Translations under genes and position numbers: made by a program
The notes under the pieces: generated by a model
What the model saw: the letters and a program-made list of their open reading frames with translations, nothing else
Database searches by the model: none
Told to the model about the DNA's origin: nothing
In this document: piece after piece, positions 27,254-36,401 of the stretch
Numbering within the stretch: the first letter of the stretch is position 1
How the letters are laid out: the number at the start of each line of letters is the position of its first letter
Assembly (NCBI GenBank): GCA_003534295.1
Contig: DPDV01000012.1
Span: forward strand, 58,833 to 122,832
Reading direction: 5' to 3'
Source of the DNA: Clostridiales bacterium
Lineage (GTDB): Bacteria > Bacillota > Clostridia > TANB77 > CAG-508
Length of the DNA: 64,000 bases

Positions 27254-28924
27254 TTATTTGCATCTTTCATAAACCACAAAATTATCGTCATTATACATTT
27301 CTAAAAATCCAGAGTCATTAGAAATAAATGTATTTAATTTTGATTTTTTCTTTAATATAATATGAGTTATATCATATTTTTCAAAAGTATCTTCATAATA
27401 TCTCTCCATACTTGATGTTTTGATGAAATCTGTGAATATATCTCTACCGTCGTATTCTCCGTTTTCTGCACGTTTTCCATTAAATTCTGGTGCATATAAA
27501 TCTGCCCTAGAATCTATAAATACAGGAACTCCTTTGTATAACAAATAGCTTCCATAATTATATTCATTAAACAACTTTATATTTTTTACATCAAGGTTTT
27601 GTAAAATCCATTCTGTTGCTTCTACAGGATAGTTCTTTTTACTTACAAAACTATTTCCTATTTTTCCACTATACATTCCCAAACTCATTATTATCACTAA
27701 TAATATTACAATTGCATCAACTTTTTTATTATTTAATGCACTCAACAGTTCATTTTTTGCTTCTGGAGCATATTTTTCAAACATACTTGCAACAAGTTTT
27801 GAAAATATAAATGAGCCTATAAGCACCAATAAAGATGTTTGCCTTCTTGTCATAAATGCTAATAGTACCAATCCTGAAAGCATAAATAAATCTCTTAATT
27901 TAATTTTTGTATCTGTAAAAATTAATATAACTAGAAACATTACTAAAACAACCATAATTGGAATATTATTTATTAACGTTAATGGTAAGTGCTCGCTAAT
28001 ATTGTTAGTAGTATTCCCCTGCATTGTTTTTACTAAGTAGGTATATGGTGTTGTTCCAAGTGGTGTTAATAATCCCGTAAAAACAGATATAAATAATATA
28101 ACAATTAAACCTTTTGTTGCTGTTTCTTTTTTTATTTTAATTTTATATGGATTTTTTCTTCTTTTTCTTTCTTTTTCTAATACTTTTAGATGATTTTCTT
28201 TTATCTTTTCTAACTGTACTTCAAGTTCAATAGCCTGATTTTCTTTTCCACTTTTATAAAACTTTTCAATTCTGCCTTTAAATCTCCTAACTTGCATTTT
28301 ATAAAATAAGTCTGATTCTATTATTGATGCCATAATGTATTCTGCTATATATGGCAAAAATAAAACAAAGTAAAATGGCCATACTGCAACATGTATGTTT
28401 GCTATAAAAGTAGAAATTGCTAGTAATCCAAACAAAAATATCCTTTTATTTGTTTTTATATAATTTTCTATAAATAAAATTGTTAAAGCAAACAATATAA
28501 ATGTTACTAGTTGCGCTCTAGCTGCAATATAATTTTTTAATAAATATAGCACTCCAAGTGTTACTAAAAATGATATTATGTTGTTTTTGGATAATTTTGA
28601 ATTGACTAAATATATAACTATGCCTAATATAACACTTAAAACAACCGTTGCTATATATACCGCCGTAAAACCTCCTATTCCTGTGTTTTCTCCTAAGTTA
28701 TATATTATATATGTTCCTGTATCATATGCCCAATGTGGATACGTGTATGGCAAGTTTTCATGCCAAGAAAATGGATCTTGCATATCTATTCCGTTTTCTA
28801 ATATGTGCTTACCTATAGCAATTGTATAATATGTGTCATTTTGAAATGTAATTGGTGTAATTGAAAATGCAAATATAATTATTGATACAATAGCTATGAC
28901 GTCAATTCTTTTTATTTTTTTCAT
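27254..28924 (-). CDS. Polytopic membrane protein, GT-C-like
   Basis: About 556 residues with roughly ten transmembrane helices, a Lys/Arg/Glu-rich cytoplasmic loop (about 215-275) and a C-terminal soluble domain with LFNEYNYGSYLLYKGVPVF then IDSRADLY, a pattern seen in uncharacterised GT-C-type membrane proteins. A glycosyltransferase role is possible, not shown. An in-frame ATG 22 codons earlier overlaps the upstream gene, but GGAGG lies about 7 nt before the ATG used here (MKKIKRID). Confidence 0.7.
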   Translation of the reverse strand: MKKIKRIDVIAIVSIIIFAFSITPITFQNDTYYTIAIGKHILENGIDMQDPFSWHENLPYTYPHWAYDTGTYIIYNLGENTGIGGFTAVYIATVVLSVILGIVIYLVNSKLSKNNIISFLVTLGVLYLLKNYIAARAQLVTFILFALTILFIENYIKTNKRIFLFGLLAISTFIANIHVAVWPFYFVLFLPYIAEYIMASIIESDLFYKMQVRRFKGRIEKFYKSGKENQAIELEVQLEKIKENHLKVLEKERKRRKNPYKIKIKKETATKGLIVILFISVFTGLLTPLGTTPYTYLVKTMQGNTTNNISEHLPLTLINNIPIMVVLVMFLVILIFTDTKIKLRDLFMLSGLVLLAFMTRRQTSLLVLIGSFIFSKLVASMFEKYAPEAKNELLSALNNKKVDAIVILLVIIMSLGMYSGKIGNSFVSKKNYPVEATEWILQNLDVKNIKLFNEYNYGSYLLYKGVPVFIDSRADLYAPEFNGKRAENGEYDGRDIFTDFIKTSSMERYYEDTFEKYDITHIILKKKSKLNTFISNDSGFLEMYNDDNFVVYERCK

Positions 28925-28937
28925 GTATAACCTCCAG

Positions 28938-29675
28938 TTATATGTTAAACTCTGTATATATTGCACTATGGTCTGATGTTCCTTTGGCATCTATTGTTTC
29001 AAATTTTATTAATTCTATATTTCTTGAGTAAAAAATTGTGTCTATACAGCCTTGTCCGAGTTCAGAAAACCATGTATCTTCTATATTGTTTATTTTATCC
29101 AATTTTCTATTTAATATTTCGTATTCTTCATAGCTCTCTTTTTCTTCAAATATATACTTCCCCTTGCCCAATCTCGTTACTCCTACGTTAAAGTCTCCGC
29201 CTACTATTATTATTTCACTTGGATCTATTTTGCTTATAATTCTGCACAATTCTTTTGCAGCTAATATTCTCTCGTCTTCATATGTTGATAAATGTACTGA
29301 AAATAAATTCAGTTTTGTAGTTCCTAATGATATTCTGTTATATAATATTCCTCTTTGTTCATGTTTTGTGTCTGTTAATGGCATTAAATAATTTGCCGAA
29401 AAAGATATTAGAAATTTGCTTATTATTCCGTCACCATAGTATCCATCCTCTAGTGTTATATTACTTTCCATTGAACAGTAATATAATCCAACTTTTTTTG
29501 CAAATTCTCTAATTTGGTTCATTTCTCCTGCCCTTTTTGTGTACATATCTACTTCTTGTAAAAATATTATATCTGGTTTGTATTCTTTTATTAAATTAGC
29601 CTGTCTTTCTATATCTACTTTATTATCTGTTCCTCTTCCGTGTGCAACATTAAATGTAATAATTTTTAATAACAT
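28938..29675 (-). CDS. Endonuclease/exonuclease/phosphatase family protein
   Basis: 245 residues with the EEP fold signatures in order: ITFNVAHGRG, FLQEVD (metal-binding Glu), GGDFNVG (Asp/Asn) and a C-terminal SDHSAIYTEF (catalytic Asp-His). Such enzymes cut nucleic acid or phosphoester bonds in lipids and nucleotides; the substrate is not evident. No signal peptide, so cytoplasmic. First gene of a run reaching at least to lspA-rluD. Confidence 0.85.
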   Translation of the reverse strand: MLLKIITFNVAHGRGTDNKVDIERQANLIKEYKPDIIFLQEVDMYTKRAGEMNQIREFAKKVGLYYCSMESNITLEDGYYGDGIISKFLISFSANYLMPLTDTKHEQRGILYNRISLGTTKLNLFSVHLSTYEDERILAAKELCRIISKIDPSEIIIVGGDFNVGVTRLGKGKYIFEEKESYEEYEILNRKLDKINNIEDTWFSELGQGCIDTIFYSRNIELIKFETIDAKGTSDHSAIYTEFNI

Positions 29676-29750
29676 TTAATCACCCTCTTTTTTATTTTTA
29701 CTCTTCAATTATATCAAAGAAGGTAACACAATTACAATAAAAAAAGCATA

Positions 29751-29778
29751 AAAAAATACCCCATAAGAGGTATTTTTT
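29751..29778. terminator. tsf terminator
   Basis: AAAAAATACC and GGTATTTTTT form a 10-bp stem with an 8-nt loop right after the tsf stop; T-run on both strands. Confidence 0.85.
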
Positions 29779-29782
29779 TATA

Positions 29783-30664
29783 TTAATTATTTATTTGCTT
29801 TGCAACTTCTTCTGCAAAGTTTTCTTCTCTTTTTTGTAAGCCTTCACCTTTTTCAAATCTTGCAAATCTAATTATTTTAGCATTGTTTTCTTCTGCTAGT
29901 TTAGATATTTTTATATCTGGATTTTTAACAAATTCTTGCTCTACTAAGCATATTTCTCCGTAGAATTTTCCAATTCTACCTTGAACCATTTTTTCTGCTA
30001 TTTCTGCTGGTTTTCCTTCATTCATGGCTTGAGCTTTTAATATTTCCATTTCCTTTTGTAATCTGTCTGATGGAACAGAATCTCTATCTAAATATTCTGG
30101 TTTTGCAGCTGCAATTTGCATACATATATCTTTTGCAAATTGGCTATTTCCACCTTCTATTTCTACTAGAACTCCTATTTTTCCATCTCCATGTATATAG
30201 CTTTCTACTAAACCTGTTGTTTCAAATCTTTCGAATCTTCTAATAGACATGTTTTCACCTATTGTAGCAATTTTTCCTGTTAAAACCTCTCCAACTGTTT
30301 TGCCTTTTTCTGATATAGATGGTTGTTCTAATAATTCCTCTACTGTTGCTGGATTTTTTTCAACTACTTGTCTTGCAACATCTGCTACAAAGCTTCTAAA
30401 TTCTTCGTTTTTAGCAACAAAGTCTGTTTCTGCATTTACTTCTACTACTGCCCCTATTTTTTTATCTTCTGAAACATAAGTAGTAACTAAACCTTCTGCT
30501 GCAATTCTATCTGATTTTTTAGCAGCTTTAGCAATTCCTCTTTCTCTTAAAAGTTCAATTGCCTTTTCTTCGTCTCCATTAGTTTCTGCTAAAACTTTTT
30601 TACAGTCCATCATTCCTGCGCCAGTTTTTTCTCTTAATTCTTTAACTTGGTTTGCTGTTATCAT
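29783..30664 (-). CDS. tsf: Elongation factor Ts
   Basis: 293 residues. Nucleotide exchange factor that recycles EF-Tu-GDP during translation. The N-terminal UBA-like domain (ANQVKELREKTGAGMMDCKKVL) and the TDFVAKNEEF motif are intact. Standard rpsB-tsf order with a 37-bp gap; terminator directly after the stop. Confidence 0.97.
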   Translation of the reverse strand: MITANQVKELREKTGAGMMDCKKVLAETNGDEEKAIELLRERGIAKAAKKSDRIAAEGLVTTYVSEDKKIGAVVEVNAETDFVAKNEEFRSFVADVARQVVEKNPATVEELLEQPSISEKGKTVGEVLTGKIATIGENMSIRRFERFETTGLVESYIHGDGKIGVLVEIEGGNSQFAKDICMQIAAAKPEYLDRDSVPSDRLQKEMEILKAQAMNEGKPAEIAEKMVQGRIGKFYGEICLVEQEFVKNPDIKISKLAEENNAKIIRFARFEKGEGLQKREENFAEEVAKQINN

Positions 30665-30701
30665 AGTTGTTTATCTCCTTTCGCTTTTTAGATTTATTTA
30701 A

Positions 30702-31475
30702 TTAGTTTTCTTCAGCTGTTTCTACAACTTCTTCCATGCTTTGTGGTTCTTCTTCTGCTACTTGTTCTTCAACTACTTCTACATCCATAGATTCGCCTTG
30801 TCTTCCCTCTATAACTGCATTTGCCATGCAATCTGCTATTAATTTAACTGCTCTTATAGCATCATCATTTCCTGGAATAGCGTAATCTACGTCTTCTGGA
30901 TTACAGTTTGTATCTATTAAACCAATAACTGGTATTCCTAATTTCTTAGCTTCTAATATTCCTATTCTTTCTTTTTTAGGGTCTACTATAAACATAACTC
31001 CTGGAAGTTCTTTCATTTCTTTAATTCCTCCAAGGTTCTTTTCTAGTTTTTCCATTTCCTTTTTTAGAAGTATAACTTCTTTTTTAGGTAACACATCAAA
31101 TGTTCCATCTTCTTGCATAGTTTCTAATTGTGTTAATCTGTCAATTCTTTTTCTGATTGTATCAAAATTTGTTAATGTTCCACCTAACCATCTTTGGTTA
31201 ACATAGTACATACCGCATTTTTCTGCTGCTTCTTTCATGCAATCTTGTGCTTGTTTTTTAGTTCCAACAAATAGAACTGTTTTTCCTTCTTCAGCTTGTT
31301 GTTTTAAAAAGCTGTAAGCTTCATCTAATTTTTTAGATGTTTTTTGTAAGTCGATAATGTGGATTCCATTTCTAGCTTGAAAAATATATTCAGCCATTTT
31401 AGGATCCCATCTTCTTGTTTGATGTCCAAAGTGAACACCTGCTTCTAGTAATTGTTTCATTGCAACTACTGCCAT
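30702..31475 (-). CDS. rpsB: Ribosomal protein S2
   Basis: 257 residues. Small-subunit protein near the mRNA 3' platform. Typical start (MKQLLEAGVHFGHQTRRWDPKMAEYIF), NQRWLGGTLTNF and the acidic C-terminal tail. The AAAAGGAGGAAT ribosome site follows a leader of about 110 nt that contains a CTTGC/GCAAG hairpin (31529-31547), possibly an autoregulatory S2 site. Confidence 0.97.
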   Translation of the reverse strand: MAVVAMKQLLEAGVHFGHQTRRWDPKMAEYIFQARNGIHIIDLQKTSKKLDEAYSFLKQQAEEGKTVLFVGTKKQAQDCMKEAAEKCGMYYVNQRWLGGTLTNFDTIRKRIDRLTQLETMQEDGTFDVLPKKEVILLKKEMEKLEKNLGGIKEMKELPGVMFIVDPKKERIGILEAKKLGIPVIGLIDTNCNPEDVDYAIPGNDDAIRAVKLIADCMANAVIEGRQGESMDVEVVEEQVAEEEPQSMEEVVETAEEN

Positions 31476-31528
31476 TTTTAATTCCTCCTTTTAGTTTTTC
31501 CTCCACATAGCTTTAGCATTTAAGAAGA

Positions 31529-31547
31529 CTTGCCGTTACTAGCAAGC
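31529..31547 (-). promoter_or_regulatory. Hairpin in the rpsB leader
   Basis: CTTGC and GCAAG arms around a short loop, in the roughly 110-nt rpsB leader. The stretch 31476-31801 otherwise holds the rpsB promoter, the overlapping terminator and about 170 bp (31629-31801) in which I see nothing. Confidence 0.35.
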
Positions 31548-31592
31548 ACTTTTCCTAAACTAGCCATATGTGTGTTTTAATTAACAGACAAT

Positions 31593-31621
31593 ATTATATC
31601 AAAAACTCTTGCAAAAAGCAA
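31593..31621 (-). promoter_or_regulatory. rpsB-tsf promoter
   Basis: TTGCTT (31616-31621) and TATAAT (31593-31598), 17-nt spacer. The -35 box and most of the spacer are inside the hairpin of the upstream terminator. Confidence 0.7.
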
Positions 31622-31628
31622 GAGTTTT
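31602..31628 (-). terminator. Terminator of the 739/109-residue gene pair
   Basis: Perfect 11-bp stem AAAACTCTTGC/GCAAGAGTTTT with a 5-nt loop and a T-run on the minus strand; it overlaps the rpsB promoter. Confidence 0.8.
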
Positions 31629-31801
31629 GAATTATTTTGTTTTGTTAGATATGAAGTGGATTGCACTCTTTAATAAATATGATTAGCATTTGTTGAATAG
31701 GTGAATTGAGTCTACACTTCAACAATTTTCAATCCTAAGTTTGATTAGTAACCTTTGAGTTTTACGTTAGTTTATTTAATTGTCTTCATATAATATCAAA
31801 C

Positions 31802-32131
31802 TTATTGTGAATTATTTTTTTTATTATTTATTATTTGCATTTGGTAATCTAATAATATTTCATTTTCTCCATTCTCTTGTCTATTATTTTCAATAAGACA
31901 TAATTCATTATATAAATCTTCTTCTATGACATCTTCATACATTCCATCGTCACATTTATATACAAAATCTACATACATTTCTACATTCTCTTTTAGCTTC
32001 CCTAAATTTCTAAAATCAACTTTTTTTGATATATCCTCATATAAACATAAGTATTCCACTCCTTTATACTCAAATTTATCAAAAACTATATACTCTCTTC
32101 CCGCAAAAATCATCTTTTGAACCTCAATCAT
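31802..32131 (-). CDS. Small acidic protein, unknown
   Basis: 109 residues, acidic, no membrane segment or signal peptide. The start (FAGREYIVFDKFEYKGVEYLCLYE) has alternating hydrophobic positions typical of a small beta domain, loosely like DUF1292-type proteins; I do not assign it. It lies 26 bp downstream of the 739-residue gene on the same strand and is followed by the terminator at 31602-31628, so the two form one unit. Confidence 0.7.
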   Translation of the reverse strand: MIEVQKMIFAGREYIVFDKFEYKGVEYLCLYEDISKKVDFRNLGKLKENVEMYVDFVYKCDDGMYEDVIEEDLYNELCLIENNRQENGENEILLDYQMQIINNKKNNSQ

Positions 32132-32157
32132 AAGTTTTCCTCCATTTTCTTATCTTA

Positions 32158-34377
32158 TTATCTTTCTATATCCTCTTCACTATTTTGTCTATTTTCATTA
32201 TCTCCATCTTTTGGTAATTCATTTCCTTTAGAAGGTCTTGTCTTCCATTTATTCCTTTTTTCACGTTTATTTCTTGCTTTTCTTGCTAAAGCATTATCTG
32301 TTCCTCGTAGTGTCATAGCCGCTAGCGCAATTGGTGTAAGATAATCAGGGCGTATTACTATTGTTCCCTGTGGTGTATACGTTAATCCATTTAGACTTTG
32401 AAGGCATGGTTTCAATTGCTCTATTGCTTTAAAAATTCTTTCACTTGCCATCGGTCCATAATTCAATACAGCCTTTCCACCATTATTCATAAACTCTTCT
32501 GCTGCTCTTACTGTAGTACTTCTATCAAATGGCCATCCTTTAAATGTATTTACAGCATTTTGCATTGTGGCATTTATGTCTGGTGCTATTCCTGTACTTT
32601 CTGCTGTATGTAAAGCTATATCCTCTGGGCTAGCTCCCCAACCGTGTCTCCATTTGTATCCAGCTCCACCAACATCATGTGCACCTGTAAGGCTCGCAAA
32701 TGTTTGCATTCTTTCGGTTTGAGCTTCTGTTGCTTGTACTGCAGCCCTTGCTCCAGGAACATTGTTTTGCAAATCTGCAATTTGTTGGTTTACCATTCTT
32801 GCTTGCTGATTTTGATGTTGAATACTGCTATTAACCCTAGAAGCTTCTGTAGCATTTACTGCATTATTGTTCATTACATCTTGATTATATTGTTTAATTA
32901 TACTTGCATCTTGTATTGCTTTTATTAATCCTCTAGCAACCATTGCTGTTCCAACTATCGTAATTATATTAGAAACTGCATCGTCGTTATCGAAGCCTTT
33001 ATAAAAAACTCCCTCACATCTATTCCTGTCACCTGTGTTATGTGTAACTCCCAGTGTTATTCCACTATTTGTATTTTCCTCCATTAGCATTTCATGGTCT
33101 AAAAATGCCTGAACTTCATCAAAACTGTTTCCTTTTTCTCTTGCAATTCTCATTCTTGCTTCAATTGCTGCTTGTTCTTTTTCCAATTCCACGTTTTTAG
33201 TAAATCTTTTTCCAAACTTTCTTCCTTGTATGTTTGAGCCTTCTCTAGCCGCTCTATTTTCCTCTTCGAGTCCATGGATACCTCCACCACCTTGTTCCAA
33301 AGCACCTTCTTCTCTTGCTTTTTCAATTTCTCTAAGTATATCCACATTTTGCCTATCAAGGTTTTCTTTTTGAGCTATTAAATCTGCTTTTTCTTTTTCC
33401 GTTAATTTCGGATTCTTCAGCAATTCAGCTATTTCTGCTGATTTTTTATGTTGAATAGCTAAAGTAATAAATCCTGCTTTTATAACTTTGTTTCTTTCGA
33501 TATTTCTATTTTGAGTTTCCCTGGTTGCTCTTTCAAGAACACATTGCCTTACTGAAGGTGATACAGCATTTTCATGACCCTTATAAGATTGCAGACCTTT
33601 ATACAGTGTTTCGAACTCATCAGCTGGTAATTCGTCTATGTTTTTTTTCAATTTTTCCATTTTTTCCTTTGTCGCTTTTGTTGTGAAGATCTTTGAATAG
33701 ATTTTACGTATTCCATGCACAACCAGTTTAGCTGTATTTCCAATCCACCTCAAAGAATTATGAACCCAATCTCCTTTATCATATTTAACTTTCGTCAATG
33801 CCACATCCTTAAATTGATATCTACTTATTTGCCCATAGCTCAAAGCATTTTGGGCTGCATCAATTTTGGATAGAATTTCTCCAAACATTAACGGTTCTTT
33901 TTTAGGCTCTGGTTCCGGTTCCGGTATTATTTTCTCTATCTTTTTCCTTTTTGTTATTGTGTATTTGTTATAAGCTCCATCATCTGAGCCATATGCCCCG
34001 CCTTCTCCATAACTCAATTCATACTCGGCATCTTCGTTTTTGTTTTCTTCGCCTGTTATACCATGTGGATCATATACATTACTAGGATCAATATTGGCTT
34101 GTTGCAATGCATTTAGGTAATTGTTTCTAAAATCAATTCTTCCACTTGCTTCGAATTCTGCAATTGGTTCTTCATTAGTATTTTCTTCGTTTTCCTGCAT
34201 ATTACTAATTTGCTCTTCTAATTCTTTTTGTTGTCTTTCTAGTTCGTTTTTTTCTCTAATCAAAGATTCTCTCTCTTCCGGCTCTACTGGATATTCCTCA
34301 TCTTCAAGTTCTACGTCAATCATTTTAATTCTGTCTTTTACATCCTTTAGTCGCTTTTCTAATTCTTCTCTACTCAT
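32158..34377 (-). CDS. 739-residue protein, possible T4SS-linked, unknown
   Basis: Not recognised. Residues 1-65 are a coiled coil (MSREELEKRLKDVKDRIK), 70-150 acidic and probably disordered, 150-165 a Pro/Glu stretch, 165-420 helical and charged, then a short Gly-rich break and a region with a hydrophobic helix (SNIITIVGTAMVARGLIKAI) followed by Gln/Asn/Ala-rich helices (about 500-560). The C-terminus is basic. It has no signal peptide. The promoter closely resembles that of the main T4SS operon, so a substrate, adaptor or assembly factor of that system is a reasonable guess, nothing more. Confidence 0.7.
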   Translation of the reverse strand: MSREELEKRLKDVKDRIKMIDVELEDEEYPVEPEERESLIREKNELERQQKELEEQISNMQENEENTNEEPIAEFEASGRIDFRNNYLNALQQANIDPSNVYDPHGITGEENKNEDAEYELSYGEGGAYGSDDGAYNKYTITKRKKIEKIIPEPEPEPKKEPLMFGEILSKIDAAQNALSYGQISRYQFKDVALTKVKYDKGDWVHNSLRWIGNTAKLVVHGIRKIYSKIFTTKATKEKMEKLKKNIDELPADEFETLYKGLQSYKGHENAVSPSVRQCVLERATRETQNRNIERNKVIKAGFITLAIQHKKSAEIAELLKNPKLTEKEKADLIAQKENLDRQNVDILREIEKAREEGALEQGGGGIHGLEEENRAAREGSNIQGRKFGKRFTKNVELEKEQAAIEARMRIAREKGNSFDEVQAFLDHEMLMEENTNSGITLGVTHNTGDRNRCEGVFYKGFDNDDAVSNIITIVGTAMVARGLIKAIQDASIIKQYNQDVMNNNAVNATEASRVNSSIQHQNQQARMVNQQIADLQNNVPGARAAVQATEAQTERMQTFASLTGAHDVGGAGYKWRHGWGASPEDIALHTAESTGIAPDINATMQNAVNTFKGWPFDRSTTVRAAEEFMNNGGKAVLNYGPMASERIFKAIEQLKPCLQSLNGLTYTPQGTIVIRPDYLTPIALAAMTLRGTDNALARKARNKREKRNKWKTRPSKGNELPKDGDNENRQNSEEDIER

Positions 34378-34436
34378 ATTCTCCCCTTCTTTATTTTATT
34401 CTTTACTTTTCCGTTCAATTACATACAGCTATATTT

Positions 34437-34465
34437 ATAATAACATATTTTTACATTTTTTTCAA
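34437..34465 (-). promoter_or_regulatory. Promoter of the 739-residue gene
   Basis: TTGAAA (34460-34465) and TATTAT (34437-34442), 17-nt spacer, 59 nt before the start. Extended similarity to the promoter at 12806-12834. Confidence 0.6.
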
Positions 34466-34491
34466 GATGTTTACTGTTTGTCACAAAAATA

Positions 34492-35874
34492 TTACATATT
34501 TGTAATGCTTCTGTAATATTTGAGTGATCTTTGTGCCATTTTTTCGTATCTAATTTTTTTATCTCTTATTTTTTCATCTAATTCAGGGAGGATTCCGAAA
34601 TTTGCATTCATTGGTTGAAAATTTTTATTTGATGTTGATATGTAATTTGCTAGTGCTCCTATTACTGTTTCGCTTGGGAATTCTGCTTTGCACTTTATTT
34701 TGCCACTTTTAAAATTTAAGCATGCATTTATTCCTGATACAAGTCCAGATGCTATTGACTCCACATATCCTTCTACTCCTGTTATTTGCCCTGCAAAATA
34801 TATGTTAGGGTCTTTTTTTAGATTATATGTATTATCTAATAATTCCGGAGAATTAATAAATGTGTTTCTATGCATAACTCCATATTTAACAAATTCTGCG
34901 TTTTCTAGTCCCGGAATTAAACTAATTACCCTTTTTTGTTCGCCAAACTTTAAGTTTGTTTGAAAACCAACTATGTTAAATAAATTTCCTTCTGTGTTAT
35001 CTTGTCTAAGTTGTACTATTGCATACGGTCTTTTCCCTGTTCTTAAATCTGTAAAGCCTACTGGTTTAAGTGGTCCAAATCTTAGTGTATCTATTCCTCT
35101 TTTTGCCATTACTTCTATCGGCATACATCCTTCAAATATTTCTTTTTTCTCAAAGTTGTGAAGTTCTACTATCTCTGCATTTATTAATTCATTACAAAAA
35201 ATCTCATATTCTTCTTTATTCATTGGCAAATTTATATAATTATTTTCTTGCTCCTGCTCTATTCTTTTTTTCCAATCTTCAATTGTCTCTTCTTTTCCTC
35301 GTTCTTGCTTATATCTGTCTCCCCAGAATGCTATATTCATATTTATAGAGTTTTTTTCTATTATAGGTGCTGCTGCATCATAAAAATGTAGCCCTTTTTC
35401 CCCTGTTATTTCTTTTATTTCTTTTGATAAAGCATCTGAAGTAAGTGGTCCTGTTGCAATAATCACAAGTCCGTTTTTCGCTATTTTTTTTAATGATATT
35501 TCTTTTCCAATTTCTTGTCTTATTATTTCTATATTTTTATATTGTTTTAATTGTTTTGTTACTTCTTCTGCAAATTTTTCTCTATCAACTGCTAGTGCTT
35601 GTCCTGCTGGGACATTTACTTTATCTGCAATTTTTATAAGCAATGAATCTAATCTTCTTAATTCCTCTTTTAACAAGCCACACGCATTTGTTATTAAATT
35701 TGATTTAAATGAATTGCTACATACTATCTCTGCTAGGTTACTATTGTTGTGCGCTGGTGAAAAATTATGTGGTTTCATTTCGTACAACTTTACATTTATT
35801 CCTCTTTTTGCTATCTGATAAGCTGCCTCTGAGCCTGCTAGTCCTCCGCCTATTATTGTTATATATTCCTCCAT
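34492..35874 (-). CDS. trmFO: Folate-dependent tRNA m5U54 methyltransferase
   Basis: 460 residues. Flavoprotein that methylates U54 in the tRNA T-loop using methylenetetrahydrofolate. FAD-binding GGGLAG near the start (9-14), the AHNNSNLAEIVCSNSFKS segment with a conserved Cys, and the C-terminal FAGQITGVEGYVES motif are present; length is normal. It has a consensus promoter and a terminator-like hairpin in its leader. Confidence 0.95.
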   Translation of the reverse strand: MEEYITIIGGGLAGSEAAYQIAKRGINVKLYEMKPHNFSPAHNNSNLAEIVCSNSFKSNLITNACGLLKEELRRLDSLLIKIADKVNVPAGQALAVDREKFAEEVTKQLKQYKNIEIIRQEIGKEISLKKIAKNGLVIIATGPLTSDALSKEIKEITGEKGLHFYDAAAPIIEKNSINMNIAFWGDRYKQERGKEETIEDWKKRIEQEQENNYINLPMNKEEYEIFCNELINAEIVELHNFEKKEIFEGCMPIEVMAKRGIDTLRFGPLKPVGFTDLRTGKRPYAIVQLRQDNTEGNLFNIVGFQTNLKFGEQKRVISLIPGLENAEFVKYGVMHRNTFINSPELLDNTYNLKKDPNIYFAGQITGVEGYVESIASGLVSGINACLNFKSGKIKCKAEFPSETVIGALANYISTSNKNFQPMNANFGILPELDEKIRDKKIRYEKMAQRSLKYYRSITNM

Positions 35875-35908
35875 ACATCTTCTTCTTTCTTAATTTTTTC
35901 TCAAAAAT

Positions 35909-35946
35909 ACAACTAGTCTTTGTTTAATTGTACAAAAACTAGTTGT
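35909..35946 (-). promoter_or_regulatory. Attenuator-like hairpin in the trmFO leader
   Basis: Stem of about 15 bp (outer arms ACAACTAGT/ACTAGTTGT, inner TTTGT/ACAAA, one mismatch) followed by a T-run on the minus strand. It begins about 15 nt after the expected start site of the promoter at 35968-35996 and ends 35 nt before the ATG, so it should terminate many transcripts before trmFO. Confidence 0.65.
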
Positions 35947-35967
35947 TCTTCTTACATTAATATTCTG

Positions 35968-35996
35968 ATTATACATTTTCTTACATTATTTGTCAA
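35968..35996 (-). promoter_or_regulatory. Consensus promoter of trmFO
   Basis: Perfect TTGACA (35991-35996) and TATAAT (35968-35973), 17-nt spacer. Confidence 0.85.
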
Positions 35997-36122
35997 TTCA
36001 ATTAATTCATCTTTTAAAATTTATTTACTAATAATTAACAACGTAATTTTTTTAATTTTCTATTTATATTTTTGACATTTTGTGATAAAATAATCTAAAT
36101 TATTTTAGAAGGAGTATTAATT

Positions 36123-36386
36123 ATGAATTTAAATAAATGTTGTCGTTGTGGTTGTTTTTATTCTAGTGAAGGTAATGTTTGTCCTAATTGTCAGCCAAAG
36201 GATTTTAATGAAATTGCAAAATTAAAAAATTATTTTGATGTCAACTCTAATTTTGATTCTATTGAGTGTATTTCTGCAAATACTGGAATAACTTTAAAAA
36301 ATTTAAATAGATTTTTAAATCAGGAAGAATTTTCTAAGTTTTCTAATAAGTTTAATAGTTCTGGTAATATTGGAATTGATTTATAA
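36123..36386 (+). CDS. Small zinc-ribbon protein
   Basis: 87 residues. Four Cys in two pairs (CCRCGCFY, VCPNC) form a probable zinc ribbon; the second half (ECISANTGITLKNLNRFLNQEEF) resembles a helix-turn-helix. This two-part layout recalls the YvyF/TIGR03826 flagellar-operon proteins, but no flagellar gene is in view, so a general regulatory or RNA/DNA-binding role is the safer reading. GAAGGAG site; TTGACA at about 36072 may be the -35 of a weak promoter. Strong terminator follows. Confidence 0.7.
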   Translation: MNLNKCCRCGCFYSSEGNVCPNCQPKDFNEIAKLKNYFDVNSNFDSIECISANTGITLKNLNRFLNQEEFSKFSNKFNSSGNIGIDL

Positions 36387-36401
36387 TTAATTATATGTTT
36401 A

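Noticed and set aside
31629..31801. Small gene or RNA downstream of the 109-residue gene
   Set aside because: No ribosome site with an open frame and no convincing RNA fold seen; left as empty.
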